Below the pieces are notes generated by a model. The model worked only from the letters and a program-made list of their open reading frames with translations. It searched no databases and had not been told where the DNA came from. Shown in pieces: positions 1 to 10,059 of a stretch of 64,000 nt of DNA. Origin of the DNA: Cadophora sp. MPI-SDFR-AT-0126. Taxonomy: Eukaryota; Ascomycota; Leotiomycetes; Helotiales; Ploettnerulaceae. The stretch lies in assembly GCA_020747065.1 (NCBI GenBank), contig JAGMVK010000012.1, forward strand, positions 248,001-312,000. The letters run 5' to 3'. Position 1 is the stretch's first letter. Each line of letters opens with the position of its first letter. A program made the translations under genes and the position numbers.

Positions 1-56
1 ACGTACAGGTTGGTTACAATGATTACTTCCCTTTGTCCTTACTGATTATCATCAAG

Positions 57-1316
57 ACGCTCTTCCTCGAATCTTACGTCACGGATCAGCGAATTCTGGA
101 GGAAAATGCCCGTAGTGTCAAGATATCTTCGCCAGACGTAAGCAAAAGATGCCGTCTTACACCGACTTGGCTAATAGACAATAGTTCGTTGACATGAACC
201 CTGTTGAAGCTGCAAAGTTGTACCTCAAGAGAATCGACATGAAGATTCCTCATTTCGAGACGATGACTGAGGATGATCTCAATTTTGTCAAGATGATTAA
301 CGCCGGGGAGAGCATCGAGTACAACAACGTTAGCTTTGGGTATCTTTCACACCGAATCGTCTTTTACCTTATGAACCTCCACATCAAGACTCGCGTTACG
401 TTCTTTGCCCGTGCTGGTACCTCAAACCAGGAAGACTTGTACAAGACCGATGCACCCCTTGGCGAAGAAGGCAAAGCATATGCCCAAAAGATGATGGATA
501 CTCTACTCGCCCACCGAAGCGCAGAGAGAGCAGCCTTGATTGCTGCTGGTGGCTCAGATGCTCCATTGAAGCCACTGACAGTCTGGACCTCGACAAGAAA
601 GCGAACTGTCGAGACTGCTGATTATTTCAAAGAAAAGGGTTTCAGAGTCCGCCAACGGTCTCAGATGAGCCAGCTGAATCCAGGAGATTGCGAGAAACTA
701 TCCGAGAATGCCATTCGCCGAATGTATCCAGAAGAAGTTCACAAGCACGAAATGGATCCCTACCACCATCGCTACCCTCGAGCTGAGGTATTTTGACCAA
801 ACATCCCCCTTCATGCCATTACTTGGTTAACAATACACTAGTCCTACCACGATCTTGCAGTCCGCCTTGAGCCCATAATTCTCGAGCTTGAAAGAGAGCA
901 GAACGACCTTCTTATTATTGCCCATGAATCTGTTCTTCGCGTTCTGTATGGTTACTTGATGGCTTGTGATGCCATGAGCATCCCAACACTGAAATTCCCT
1001 CGCAACCAGATCATTGAGGTAAGTGCTGGAAATCCTCTTTTCCCCCTTCCCCGTCATGTTACTATATGCTCATATTCCCTAGATTATTCCAGCTTCATAC
1101 CAAAATGAGGCCAAGCGAGTCTATATTCCCGACCTAAACCCTTCTTTGATCCCTGGCTCTCCAGAGGATATTCGGATTCCGGTTCCACCAAGCGGTTTCG
1201 TGAGCCCTCTCTCTGGACTTGGCACTCCCGCACAGGGCCACAGCACGCCCACAGCAGAGAAACCAAACCCCTTGGCAAGGGTCACTTCTAAGGAGAATCC
1301 ACTTTCCAAGGATTGA
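57..1316 (+). CDS. 6-phosphofructo-2-kinase / fructose-2,6-bisphosphatase family protein, 3' part
   Basis: The bifunctional family makes and breaks fructose 2,6-bisphosphate, the cytosolic activator of phosphofructokinase. The window holds the end of the kinase domain and all of the phosphatase-like domain. My exons are 57-137, 185-787, 842-1018 and 1083-1316 (364 residues visible), all joined by GT-AG introns; more exons lie before the window. The first exon reads TLFLESYVTDQ and KISSPD, typical of the kinase C-terminus. The phosphatase half keeps the second-shell elements STRKRTVETA and AHESVLRVLYGY. The RHGE signature carrying the catalytic histidine is replaced by ARAGTS (407-424), and the acidic LNEID-like segment is also altered. 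By family knowledge it should therefore be a kinase with little or no bisphosphatase activity, as in yeast Pfk26. The tail from about 1140 is Ser/Pro-rich and could be regulatory. Family call is secure; loss of phosphatase is inference. Confidence 0.9.
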
Positions 1317-2129
1317 AGAACAAAAATACGGTCTACCTTTACGTTTGGCATCGCACTGGAACAGTTGGCGTTTTCAGAGACAAATCAACTTCGTGTTTCA
1401 TATTTGCTTTACTTCGATTCTGGTTTTCGTCAACGATGGATCCGGTCATGTCTGCAAGCGGAGATGTCAGCTCTCATCTGTGATGAGCCATCGCACTGTC
1501 TGGACACACTTATCTTAGTTTTCCCCTCACAATTTGGGATGGATTCGGTATACGGGGATGGATGGAATAGATCTGGATTGAGACGACGGAGTACAAAGAC
1601 TGGAGGATGCATCTTAGGGGGAGGTGGGCGTGAAATTACACGATATCATACGGCAGGCCTTCATGAGTTTCTTGACATTGTATTTCGGATACCAGTTCGC
1701 AATTAAGCGGATTTTGGGACCCCAGCCTCGATCTGACGTGGCGTGGGGTGGCTACGGCAACATTGGTCTGTACTGTGATTTAGAGCTCAACCATTTCTCC
1801 AGATGTGAGTAACCTCCCCACGCGCTGAAATGCTGTATCTCCATACCTGCAGTCCATTGGCACTGCGATAATCGGGAACAATGCCAGCACAGCTTAAGAA
1901 TTAGTAGCCGTACAACGCGAAGCATTCAGCAATATCTTGTCGGGAAGCCGCATCCATGCCGCAGTTCGCAACGTCTCTCCTCTTCTGAGGACAAACATCT
2001 CCACCTCTTTTTCCTTCTTCTTGACTTCTCATTTCCACTGTCATGAGTCCCATCGAAGCTTTCAATCCCTTCCTTATTTTCTCTGCTCACAAACTCCTTG
2101 TTCTATAATTCAAGATACAAGAACCTCCG
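1317..2129. other. Intergenic stretch after the PFK2-family gene
   Basis: This presumably holds the 3' UTR of the kinase gene and the promoter of the next, degenerate gene. Short open frames (for example 1365-1706 on +) resemble no family I know and have no supporting splice structure. A pyrimidine-rich run lies at about 1975-2035, just ahead of the next start codon. I see no repeat or RNA gene. Confidence 0.5.
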
Positions 2130-2779
2130 ATGGCCGAAGCCCTGACAATCATCGGCAGCATAGCAGCCATCTCCCAAATAACCACTCAAATTCTCCTCTC
2201 AGCCCAAGAATTCCACGAGCTCTGGCCCGCAGTCAAAGACGCTCCAGTCCGCGTCGCTGATCTCCTCGATGAGGTCTGCTTGCTTGCTGAAACTTTGGCA
2301 AAGCTTGCAAATAACGATGCGAGTAGAATGTCGGCGGTTGAGAACGTGTTGAGATTAGTCACTGGGAGGATGGAGAGGTTGGAAGTGCTCTTGAGAGAAC
2401 TTGAGGGAGGAATGAGGAGGCGGGGGAGATTTGCAGTGCCGTAGGGTGGCTTCAGGGTGATCGTTAAGGAGAAGGCTATCAAGGAGGCAGTGGATAATTT
2501 GGAGAGGGCGAGGGGAATGATGCTGGTCGCGATCAGTGTCCATCATTTGTGAGTGAAGCTGTATCTTGCTTTTGGGCTGTTACTTAGTGCTGAGAGACTT
2601 GCTAACATAGTGTTTATTGCAGAGAACAGATTGATACGCTCACTTCGAACGTCAATACTGTGATAACTATGCAGGTTCAGGTCAACAGCGTTCCCGATGT
2701 TGACGCCGAGAGCCCCAAGCACAAGAACCCTACGGCTGTCATCAGCACCAGGGGATGCTTAGGTGGTTTGGTTTGCTGA
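2130..2779 (+). pseudogene. Broken STAND/ankyrin-type fungal N-terminal domain gene (Fungal_N-like)
   Basis: The start MAEALTIIGSIAAISQITTQ is typical of the N-terminal death-fold-like domain of many fungal NACHT/STAND and ankyrin proteins (the Fungal_N type). Such domains often sit on incompatibility or signalling proteins. The frame runs to a TAG at 2442-2444. Immediately after it the same frame stays open and still looks coding (FRVIVKEKAIKEAVDNLERA), up to a good GTGAGT donor at 2549. An acceptor at 2621-2622 then joins LEQIDTLTSNVNTV in phase, and this exon stops at 2777-2779. The in-frame TAG sits where a tryptophan would be plausible, so TGG to TAG is a simple G-to-A change. No NACHT or ankyrin part follows. 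A truncated 104-residue protein may still be made. Domain call is moderately secure; pseudogene status is inference. Confidence 0.55.
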
Positions 2780-3204
2780 GGGAAGTGAACGTAGATCTGC
2801 AAGAATATCTCTTGACGGAACAAAAGCTGATCCAAAGCTTGATATTTCCCTTCGCTTTCAGAAGGTTTTGGACCACTGATGACGCCTTATGTCAGATTGA
2901 TCAGAACATGACATTGGAAACATGTCCTGAAACATCGGACTTACTACTTCACCTCAAAGAGATTTTCATCGAACAAGATACATACAGGGCTCCTGGGGAC
3001 AGATCACCGAAGCCAAGCTGGTGGCCATCAGAAGTAATAACGACAGAAGACATTAAGGTCACTTTCTTCATCGGCTCTCTCGAAGATGGATGCCAGGAGT
3101 TTGGCGTGTGGCCACGGGCGGCACAGGGTCCACATAACCCTCTCGAGTGCTTCAAAGATAGCCCTAGTGTCCGTTGGGGAACCTGGATTGGCTCCATGGA
3201 GTAG
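2755..3204 (+). CDS. Possible remnant open frame downstream of the broken STAND gene
   Basis: This 149-residue frame overlaps the end of the degenerate exon in another frame. It reads as a plausible hydrophilic protein (LLREVNVDLQEYLLTEQKL, LLLHLKEIFIEQDTYRAPGD) but I recognise no family. It could be the frameshifted continuation of the broken gene, or chance. There is no clear splice site linking the two. I would not annotate it as an intact gene without transcript support. Confidence 0.2.
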   Translation: MLRWFGLLREVNVDLQEYLLTEQKLIQSLIFPFAFRRFWTTDDALCQIDQNMTLETCPETSDLLLHLKEIFIEQDTYRAPGDRSPKPSWWPSEVITTEDIKVTFFIGSLEDGCQEFGVWPRAAQGPHNPLECFKDSPSVRWGTWIGSME

Positions 3205-4740
3205 TCTAGCCTGGTGCACCCTAAATGGTGGTATCGTAGGAATTAGCGAGACTCATCCACCCAGACTTGTTCTGTTGCGAACTTGAAATATATTCTTCTC
3301 CGTGCGTTGAAGCATTTACCGCTGTCAAGAAGAAAAGACACCGGAGTTTGGGAAACTACCTCCAATTTTACTGACTCAAAAGGGTAGTTTCATGCCATAA
3401 TCTTTTCGTAGTTGAAAATTTGCTTCTACATATGCATAATGTCATGGCCAGTTCTTGAACGAGGGTACTGGTCTTGCTCTTCTCTGAAAACTTGGCGAAA
3501 TCCCCATATGAACATAGCCTCGGCTCTTTCAAACTTCCTTTGACTCTACTCGGATTTTCTCCTTCAGCTAAGCCATCTCGAAGGTCAAACGAGGTACTCG
3601 CAATAACTCAACCTCTGCTAGCCCCGTACCGAGCGGCAGGGCTCTCGTTTATTGATATTTGGGATATTCTCGAAGGCAGTCGCTTATTCTGAGCGACAGC
3701 TCCAAGAATCTCGGCGTTTCAAACACTTTACCAATCTGTTTGGGAGGTCTTTGACGTATCTTTAGATTGCTAAAACGCCTTTTTCTGACACTCGCCACTA
3801 ATCTGCTTGTGCAATAGCCACTTTTCGTGGCAACGAGATCGAGAACTTCAGACCTAGTTCTCAAGAATCGAGAAAATGCTATGAATACATGGAAACGAAC
3901 GCGTGGAGCGGTGCCCAGTTGTCTCCGCCCCATGTGCGTCTCTGGAGTTTGACACAAGCTCAAGATGGCCCCAGAATCGAACCGGGAAGCTGGAGTAAGG
4001 ACCGAGAAAAAGAGAATATGCTCTGCCTTCATCGAGTCATTCAAGGCAATTTGGACCCGAGAAAGCCTCAAACTACGGCGGATACATGGCAGGCTCAGAG
4101 GTCAGGCTTCTAAAGACTTTCAGGAAGACGACAGCAAATTCACAGAAATATCCCAGCACATCCAAAGTCCAAACTTCGGATGCAGACAGTACAGTTGTTA
4201 TCTCGTTTACTAATATAGCATCAACACAAAACATTATGTATCCCTCGTACTTCTCACCTTCTAAAAGCGCCAATTTTAGGCTCATCCACATCCCACACAG
4301 TGTGCTCATCCATCCTCCATTCCTCAACGTCAAACTTAGTCGTATTTGAGATGTCTGAGGGTGCAGCAAATGACAACAGAACACACAGAATTGTTGAAAT
4401 CTTAAAGGCAATTCGAAAGCAGCCAAGTTAGGTGGGCATCATTACGAAAATCAACATCAGGCAAGGAGACTTAACACATGAAAATCAGAAGTGCAGCATA
4501 AAATCGAAATGCAGATAAGCACAGCGAAACAAAATTTTCAAACTTTTGACTGAACCACGAATTTTAGAAAGTGAAGACTGTTGTTGTTTTCCATCCCTTT
4601 CTTCTCGTCAAACCTCGGCCATTCATTTCTCCGAACCATCTCGACCCTCCCAAACAGCAAGCTCCCAAGCTCCTCAAAGCTCCAAAACCCATAAGCCCCT
4701 CCATGCAGCGAACACACACCCAAAGCAACCTTCAACCAAA
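3205..4740. other. Intergenic stretch before TRS33
   Basis: No recognisable gene. Two open frames on the minus strand (3649-4071 and 4073-4426) have no family resemblance and overlap open frames on the plus strand. A T-arm-like sequence near 3965-3995 was checked for a minus-strand tRNA and rejected. The last 200 bases are A-rich then CT-rich and probably hold the TRS33 promoter and 5' leader. Confidence 0.45.
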
Positions 4741-5661
4741 ATGTCTTTTGACGCACCCCTTCCCCCTTACAACGCGTCCGACCCCTCCGCCACATTCCTC
4801 AACTCCTCGTGTCTCGACCTCCTCATGATCGAGCTAGTACCCATGGCCTATCGAGTGGTCAACGAGGTTGACGCAGCAGCTCTAGACGACGGATTACCTG
4901 CTAAAGCTGGGCACGAGAGTGTGAAGAGCTCGAGCGTGGTCTCTAATGTAAGGGATGGGGGTGCGGGTTCGGCGGGAGGAAATGCGATGGGTGCGGGTGG
5001 TCCTGGGAGGAAGATGGATGAGGATGAGGAGAGGGATGCAGTATTTTATAGGTTGGAGATGTTGGGATATAGAGTTGGGCAGGGACTTGTTGAACGGTAT
5101 GTGCGGCTTTCTATGTGCTCCTATACTCCGGGCGCCCCAGAAACAGCCTCATTGCTAGGACTTTGGGAGATGCGATTGTCTATTACTGGCATGGCAAGAT
5201 CATAGAAGAGCAATTGCTGATCCGAATTCTCAAAACAGATTCTCCCGCGACAGACCACGCTTCACAGACACTCTCGACGTAATAAAATTCCTCTGCAAAG
5301 ACCTCTGGATGTTAGTATTCAGGAAACAAATCGATAACCTAAAAACGAACCACCGAGTTAGTCCCTATGCCTTACGCCCTTCTCCGTCCCATCATTACTC
5401 TTCAATCTTCAAACACCAGCTAATACGAGATAAATGCAGGGCGTCTACGTACTTACAGACAACTCCTTCCGTCCCTTCGCGCGCATGTCAACAGAAGCAG
5501 GTGGCCAGGCTGTTGTCCGAGCCCAGCCCTTCCTATGGTTTCCCTGCGGAATTGTAAGGGGTGCATTGGCGAGTATGGGGATCAATGCTACGGTGCAGGC
5601 AGAGACGAGCGAATTACCTGGGGCGACATTCCAGATCAAGAGTATAGTTGCAAAGCCTTGA
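4741..5661 (+). CDS. TRS33: TRAPP complex subunit Trs33 (TRAPPC6 homologue)
   Basis: A small subunit of the TRAPP tethering and Rab-GEF complex, acting in ER-Golgi and intra-Golgi traffic. My exons are 4741-5096, 5239-5356 and 5440-5661, joined in phase (231 residues). The Bet3-like fold is visible in LLMIELVPMAYRVVNE, in FYRLEMLGYRVGQGLVERF, then FTDTLDVIKFLCKDLWMLVF, and finally YVLTDNSFRPFARMS and FLWFPCGIVRGALASMGI. A Gly/Ser/acidic insertion of about 50 residues (roughly 42-95) separates helix 1 from the core. I chose the ATG at 4741 because the conserved region starts soon after it. The longer frame back to 4546 adds only low-complexity Ser/Pro residues. The first intron (142 nt) is longer than most here. 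The gene is convergent with malate dehydrogenase. Confidence 0.9.
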
Positions 5662-6332
5662 CATGAAGGAAATCGGCGACGCTAGCTAGCCTGTGGTTGA
5701 GGGCGAGGTTTTGTGTTATGATACTTGTGCAATTTAGCGGCATACTCGGTGTTTTTGGATCGGGGGTTTCTGGAGTTCACGGATGACTGCATTGGGATGG
5801 GAGGCATAGCAGGTGAAAGACTTCAATATTAGATCAGGTTCACCGTGTACCAGGACCGAGAACTGATGGATATATTGTTGCTTTTTTCATTCCATGTCAT
5901 AATCCCGTTCATCATCACGTCCTCCATCCACCAGCAAATTTCCCCTTCAGCCAACACCTCCGATCCTCAATCAATCAATCCAATTCGAGATCGAAAAGCA
6001 CGAATGAAAGAAGAGAAGGAACAAAGCCCCAGCCATGCACACGCCCTCGTGTCAATTATCGGAATACATCGAAGTCAAAGGAGCCATTACAGCCTATCTA
6101 AGCAAGCGCCAACGATCAGTCAAGGAGTCCTTACCAAAGAAGAGCCAGACCTGTCAATGATATTTTCTCTGCTTTTCGTTTCGAGAACAGACACGCTCAG
6201 AACAGATACATGAATGAAAAGGCAAGATCCTTCGAACCAAGCATCCTGTTTAAACGAGAGATGGAGTGGTTGATGTTTTGTTCGCTTTCTGAATGAGGAA
6301 ATTGGACGGACGGGGAATTGAGGATGGGAGGA
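5662..6332. other. Convergent intergenic stretch (3' ends of TRS33 and malate dehydrogenase)
   Basis: Two genes end toward each other here, so this is presumably shared 3' UTR and terminator DNA. The plus-strand frame at 5845-6213 has no recognisable content. No repeat or RNA gene was seen. Confidence 0.5.
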
Positions 6333-7639
6333 CTACTTTTGAGGTGGGTTGTGGGCGAAATCAACACCCTTTGCGATGTTGCCCTTGAGCCCTTCTACGC
6401 ACGCCTTGAGGAGTGTCTTTTCGGCATCGTTGATGTTGCTGAGGGGGTTGATTGCCTTCTCAGCACCAGAGGTCTACATAAAGTATCAGTAAAAGTGGGA
6501 CCAACAAAGCAGACCTCGAGACTTACACCGAGGTGGATTGGAACGGAGAAGAAATCACAGCCAGTCTCCTTAGCAATAGCCTCGCCACCTGGGACACCTG
6601 GGAGATAGACAAATGATGGCTCGATAATATTCTTCTCACCAGCAAGTCCCTTGAGGACAGCTTCAGCGAATCTGTGTTATCGTTAGAACCTTACACTCTA
6701 AATTTGACAAGAAACATACCGGAATCCGGCATAGGCCATGGAAAGGGTGGCAGATCCAGCACCATCCTTAGCCTTGACAACCTCATCACCACCAAATTGC
6801 ACACGGTTGACCAAAGCCTCCAACTTCTCAGCCGGAATGCTGACACCAGCCTGGCTGAAGAGAGGGACGATGGTCTCTCCCGAGTGACCACCAACAACTG
6901 GGATAGTCAAGCTTGATGGTGTCTTTTCGCCAACGATCTCAGCAACGAAGGTCTCGGCACGAACGACATCGAGAGTAGTAACACCGAAGAGACGCTTGGG
7001 ATCAAAAACTCCCTTTGCCTTCAGGACCTCAGCAGCGATTGGGACGGTCGAGTTGACTGGGTTGGAGATGATGAGGATATAGGCTTTTGGTGCAACTTCT
7101 GCGATGACCTCAATGAGGCCCTTGACGATACCAGCGTTAATCTTAAAGAGATCATCACGGGTCATTCCTGGCTTGCCTTTGGTCCCCAATGTCAACATTC
7201 ATCCATTTGGCCATTAGTGTCTGTTACGTACGGGGAATTCCTGCAGGGATAACAACGATATCTGCATCCTTCATAGCAAGCTTTGCTCCATCATCCTTTG
7301 GCAGGTAGCCAGTGACTTTCTGTAACTCCCATCAGCTACCTTCTGTTGCCCTGAGTTTGTTTGTACCTACAGCAGGCGAGGAGATGTGGGAGAGATCGGC
7401 AGCAACACCTGGGGTGTTGACAACATCGTACAAAGACAACTCGGTGATGAGAGGGGATGCCTTTAGAAGGAGGGACAATGGCTGTTAAGGATATAGTTAG
7501 CAAAGACACGTAAATTAAGCAAGGGAGCTTCTCACCTGTCCAATTCCACCAGCAGCACCGGCAACAACTAAAGAACTGTCAATATAGCACTCCACATAAC
7601 CTCTATATCTTCTGCGGACATACCGGCTTTGATTCCCAT
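6333..7639 (-). CDS. mdh: NAD-dependent malate dehydrogenase, cytosolic type
   Basis: Interconverts malate and oxaloacetate with NAD. Reading the minus strand I find seven exons: 7639-7624, 7567-7536, 7481-7371, 7319-7232, 7176-6720, 6671 to about 6527, and 6473-6333. They give about 329 residues, the usual length. The N-terminus [16 protein letters not shown] starts straight at the NAD-binding GxxGxxG loop with no mitochondrial presequence. Further landmarks are [33 protein letters not shown] (substrate-loop arginines), [14 protein letters not shown], and [13 protein letters not shown] with the catalytic histidine. The end, NPPQK, is not a PTS1 signal, which supports a cytosolic location. 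The first exon has only 16 bases, so simple ORF finders miss the real start. It is convergent with TRS33 and in tandem with eL28. Confidence 0.95.
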
Positions 7640-8510
7640 ATTTGCGGTATTTGTGGTGATTGAAATCTGCACTCCAGATCAGCAATTACCCCGCGTTGAA
7701 GGGATTATGCCCCTCCATCGAAAGTCCAGCTAAATCAACATACCTAGAATGTGGATTCCTGGGTATTGAACAGGGTGAAGAAGTCAGAAAGTTGTCTGTT
7801 TGGAGAGAAGTGTAATGTCCGAGGAGAGTGAAGCCTTTGAAGTCTTCTGACTACTCGAAACTGTTGGAGGGGTTGAGTTGCGCTGGGCACGCTATTGCAC
7901 TAACAAGGTAACGAGGTGGGGTTGGATTTGTCGGGCGGGAGGCCAGGGCAGGCAAGGGCTAATGGATGGAGGGATCTGTGCTTACCTGGGCGTGTTACAA
8001 GTGAGGTGTCGAACTGGACCAACGTCTTTCTCGTGCGGTTTGAGTCTTGAAAACGAAGCAACAATGATAGAATTGTACCTTGCAGGTGGATTTTGAGGTT
8101 ATATTTGGCACTAATGACAACCACTTGGCCGAGGTAGCTGTGTTTCGGAGAGGATCGGACGACGCTTTGCTGTTGGACCGGTTCTTCACGATCTTCACAT
8201 GTCGGAAATTTTCCGAATACATATAACCACCGTTGTTGGTTTGGAGAATGTCGGATAGTATTTTGATCTTCTCAAGTTCACTATAGCCGAACTATCTCGG
8301 GACGGGTAAAGCATCCACCAGACATCAGCCCGACCAAATTTGCAACAGCCTCAATATTTCAGATACCGAATTTCACAACTGTATGCTTTGAAGCTTGAAG
8401 CCTGAAGCCTGAGGACTCGTCCCAATGGTTGTAAAGTAACTCCTGGAATTGTGCTCTATTCATGAGTGACTAGCAAGACCGTTCCCATTTCCATTTATGC
8501 ACACCCAGAT
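7640..8510. other. Malate dehydrogenase promoter region and eL28 3' flank
   Basis: On the minus strand this is the upstream region of malate dehydrogenase and the downstream region of eL28. Small frames at 7878-8222 have no family resemblance. A short run of near repeats (GAAGCTTGAAGCCTGAAGCC, about 8390-8410) is the only structure noted. Confidence 0.45.
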
Positions 8511-9256
8511 TTACTCGTCCTTCGCAGCAGCCGCCTTCTTTGCCTTTGCTCCACGAACCTTCGCCTCTGGGGTATCCTTCTTGGGGCGCTGGGAGAAACG
8601 GATGGCAGATGCGCGGGCAACAGCTGGGGCACGGAGATCAGGTCGGTATCCAGACTTTGCGGTGACGGAGACGATAGCCTTGTAGGTCCTAATTGAAATG
8701 TTAGCACTCTGCTAACTTTTAGCCCTACTCCATCTACTCACTTTCTTGTGGTCTTGTTTCCGCCAAAGGTGGTCTTGTGGGCAGCGGCAGCTGGTCTTTG
8801 AATGTGCTTTTGCTTCTTGGTGATCAAAGTAACTCCTCCCTTGTCGCCCTCAGCAGCTTGAACTCCAACGGCCTGTCCAGATCAGTATTTCGACTATGCA
8901 AATTCCCGTCCGTTCGTATAAGATCGTACCTTCTCGTTGACGAAACCGGCGTGCTGAATTCCATATTAGCTATGGTCTACAATGTTTCAATATTGGAGCA
9001 TACCTTTCGGGAATTCTTGTTCACCAGGTTCAGAGGATCGCGGGAGAACCGGACACCTCCAGATTGGGCGCGCTTCACGAGGAAAGCATTTTGGGCTCCT
9101 GAAATTCCAGAATCAGCTTCCTCCTTTCTAACCCTGACCAGTGACCTTCAATCCATCTCCTTCGCACCTCCCCAGTTCAATTTTCTCGCAGAATTTGAAC
9201 GTACCAACGATCTCCCAGATCAAGTCCGAAGACACTTGGCTCGAGTGGTGTGGCAT
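8511..9256 (-). CDS. rpl28: 60S ribosomal protein eL28
   Basis: A component of the large cytosolic ribosomal subunit. Minus-strand reading gives about 159 residues in five exons. It starts MPHHSSQVSSDLIWEIV (9256-9205). Then come NAFLVKRAQSGGV with FSRDPLNLVNKNSRK, a very short exon HAGFVNEK, the exon AVGVQAAEGDKGGVTLITKK, and a last exon TYKAIVSVTAKSGYRPDLR to KKAAAAKDE. This order and the basic Ala/Lys-rich tail match fungal eL28, a protein that S. cerevisiae lacks but most fungi have. The conserved region begins about 10 residues after the ATG at 9256. An in-frame ATG at 9349 would only add an unconserved leader, so I prefer 9256. Four introns in a short ribosomal gene is common in filamentous fungi. 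It shares a 370-bp divergent upstream region with the DUF2015 gene. Confidence 0.93.
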
Positions 9257-9626
9257 TTTGCGGTGAGTTGATCTGATCTTTGACAAGTCGTTCCTGAACT
9301 TCGGATCTTCAACCTCGATTTTGGAATTCCCAAGGTGTGAGATCGTCAAAGCGCTGATTGGCAGCTAAGCGAAGACCCTACTGCAGTATTTACTAGTCTC
9401 TAATTGGATTAGACTCGTAGCCTCGTCACCCTTTGTGAGCTCCGCCTCATCGCATTGACATCGGCAGCGCGGCATGAATTCGATGCGCTGACATCCATCA
9501 TTCGAGTTTCATGCCCCAACTCACAATCTAAATACTTGGATCAGGACTCAGGAGCACCAAGAAGGGGCCACTCCGAGCACTCCTATAAAACTCAACTCCC
9601 CCAAGCAACAATACACCTTTGAGAAG
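9257..9626. promoter_or_regulatory. Divergent promoter between eL28 and the DUF2015 gene
   Basis: A 370-bp space separates two start codons on opposite strands, so it must hold both promoters. A perfect TATAAAA lies at 9584-9590, 37 bases before the plus-strand ATG at 9627. No matching TATA box is evident on the eL28 side, as is common for ribosomal protein genes. No specific factor site is claimed. Confidence 0.55.
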
Positions 9627-10059
9627 ATGGGCTACCTCCTCTACAGCACCGTCTTCAGCCTCCTCGTTATATCAACCGGTATACTGCATAGCGTCCAACT
9701 TTTGACTCAACGCGACTAACGTTCCAACAGTATTATTCCTCACGCGTTCTTTCTGGCTTCACATGATGCCTTCATTACCCGGATCATCCTTTCTGTACTC
9801 CCGCCTCCCCTCCTCCTTCTCAGCCGATATCGAAAACGGCTTGTCCTCATCAGCCTTTGACCTATCCGGAAATGTCGCCTCGGGAGACTCGAGACGCGGG
9901 TTGGACGACAAGAGCAAAAGAGAGATCCAGAAGATTATGAAGAGTCGCAGAGTGAACTTCGATGAGGCAAGGAGGATACACACAGAGGGACGATTCGCCA
10001 AGAACAATATCGGTCCTGACGGCCTACCAAGAGACCCCAAATTCGTCAGCTTCTCATAG
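9627..10059 (+). CDS. DUF2015 family small membrane protein
   Basis: Two exons (9627-9678 and 9731-10059) join in phase across a 52-nt intron with a GACTAAC branch site, giving 126 residues. The N-terminus MGYLLYSTVFSLLVISTVLF forms one hydrophobic segment, which may be a signal anchor. The rest is hydrophilic and carries the fungal DUF2015 pattern: DIENGLSSSAFDLSGNVASG, SRRGLDDKSKREIQKIMKSR, FDEARRIHTEGRFAKNNIGP, and the invariant end GLPRDPKFVSFS. The function of the family is unknown. Frames that ignore the first exon miss the membrane segment. Confidence 0.8.

Noticed and set aside
3950..4060. Possible minus-strand tRNA (T-arm-like CCCGG-TTCGATT-CTGGG)
   Set aside because: The T stem and loop are good, but no matching 7-bp acceptor stem, D arm or anticodon arm is found upstream at the right distance.
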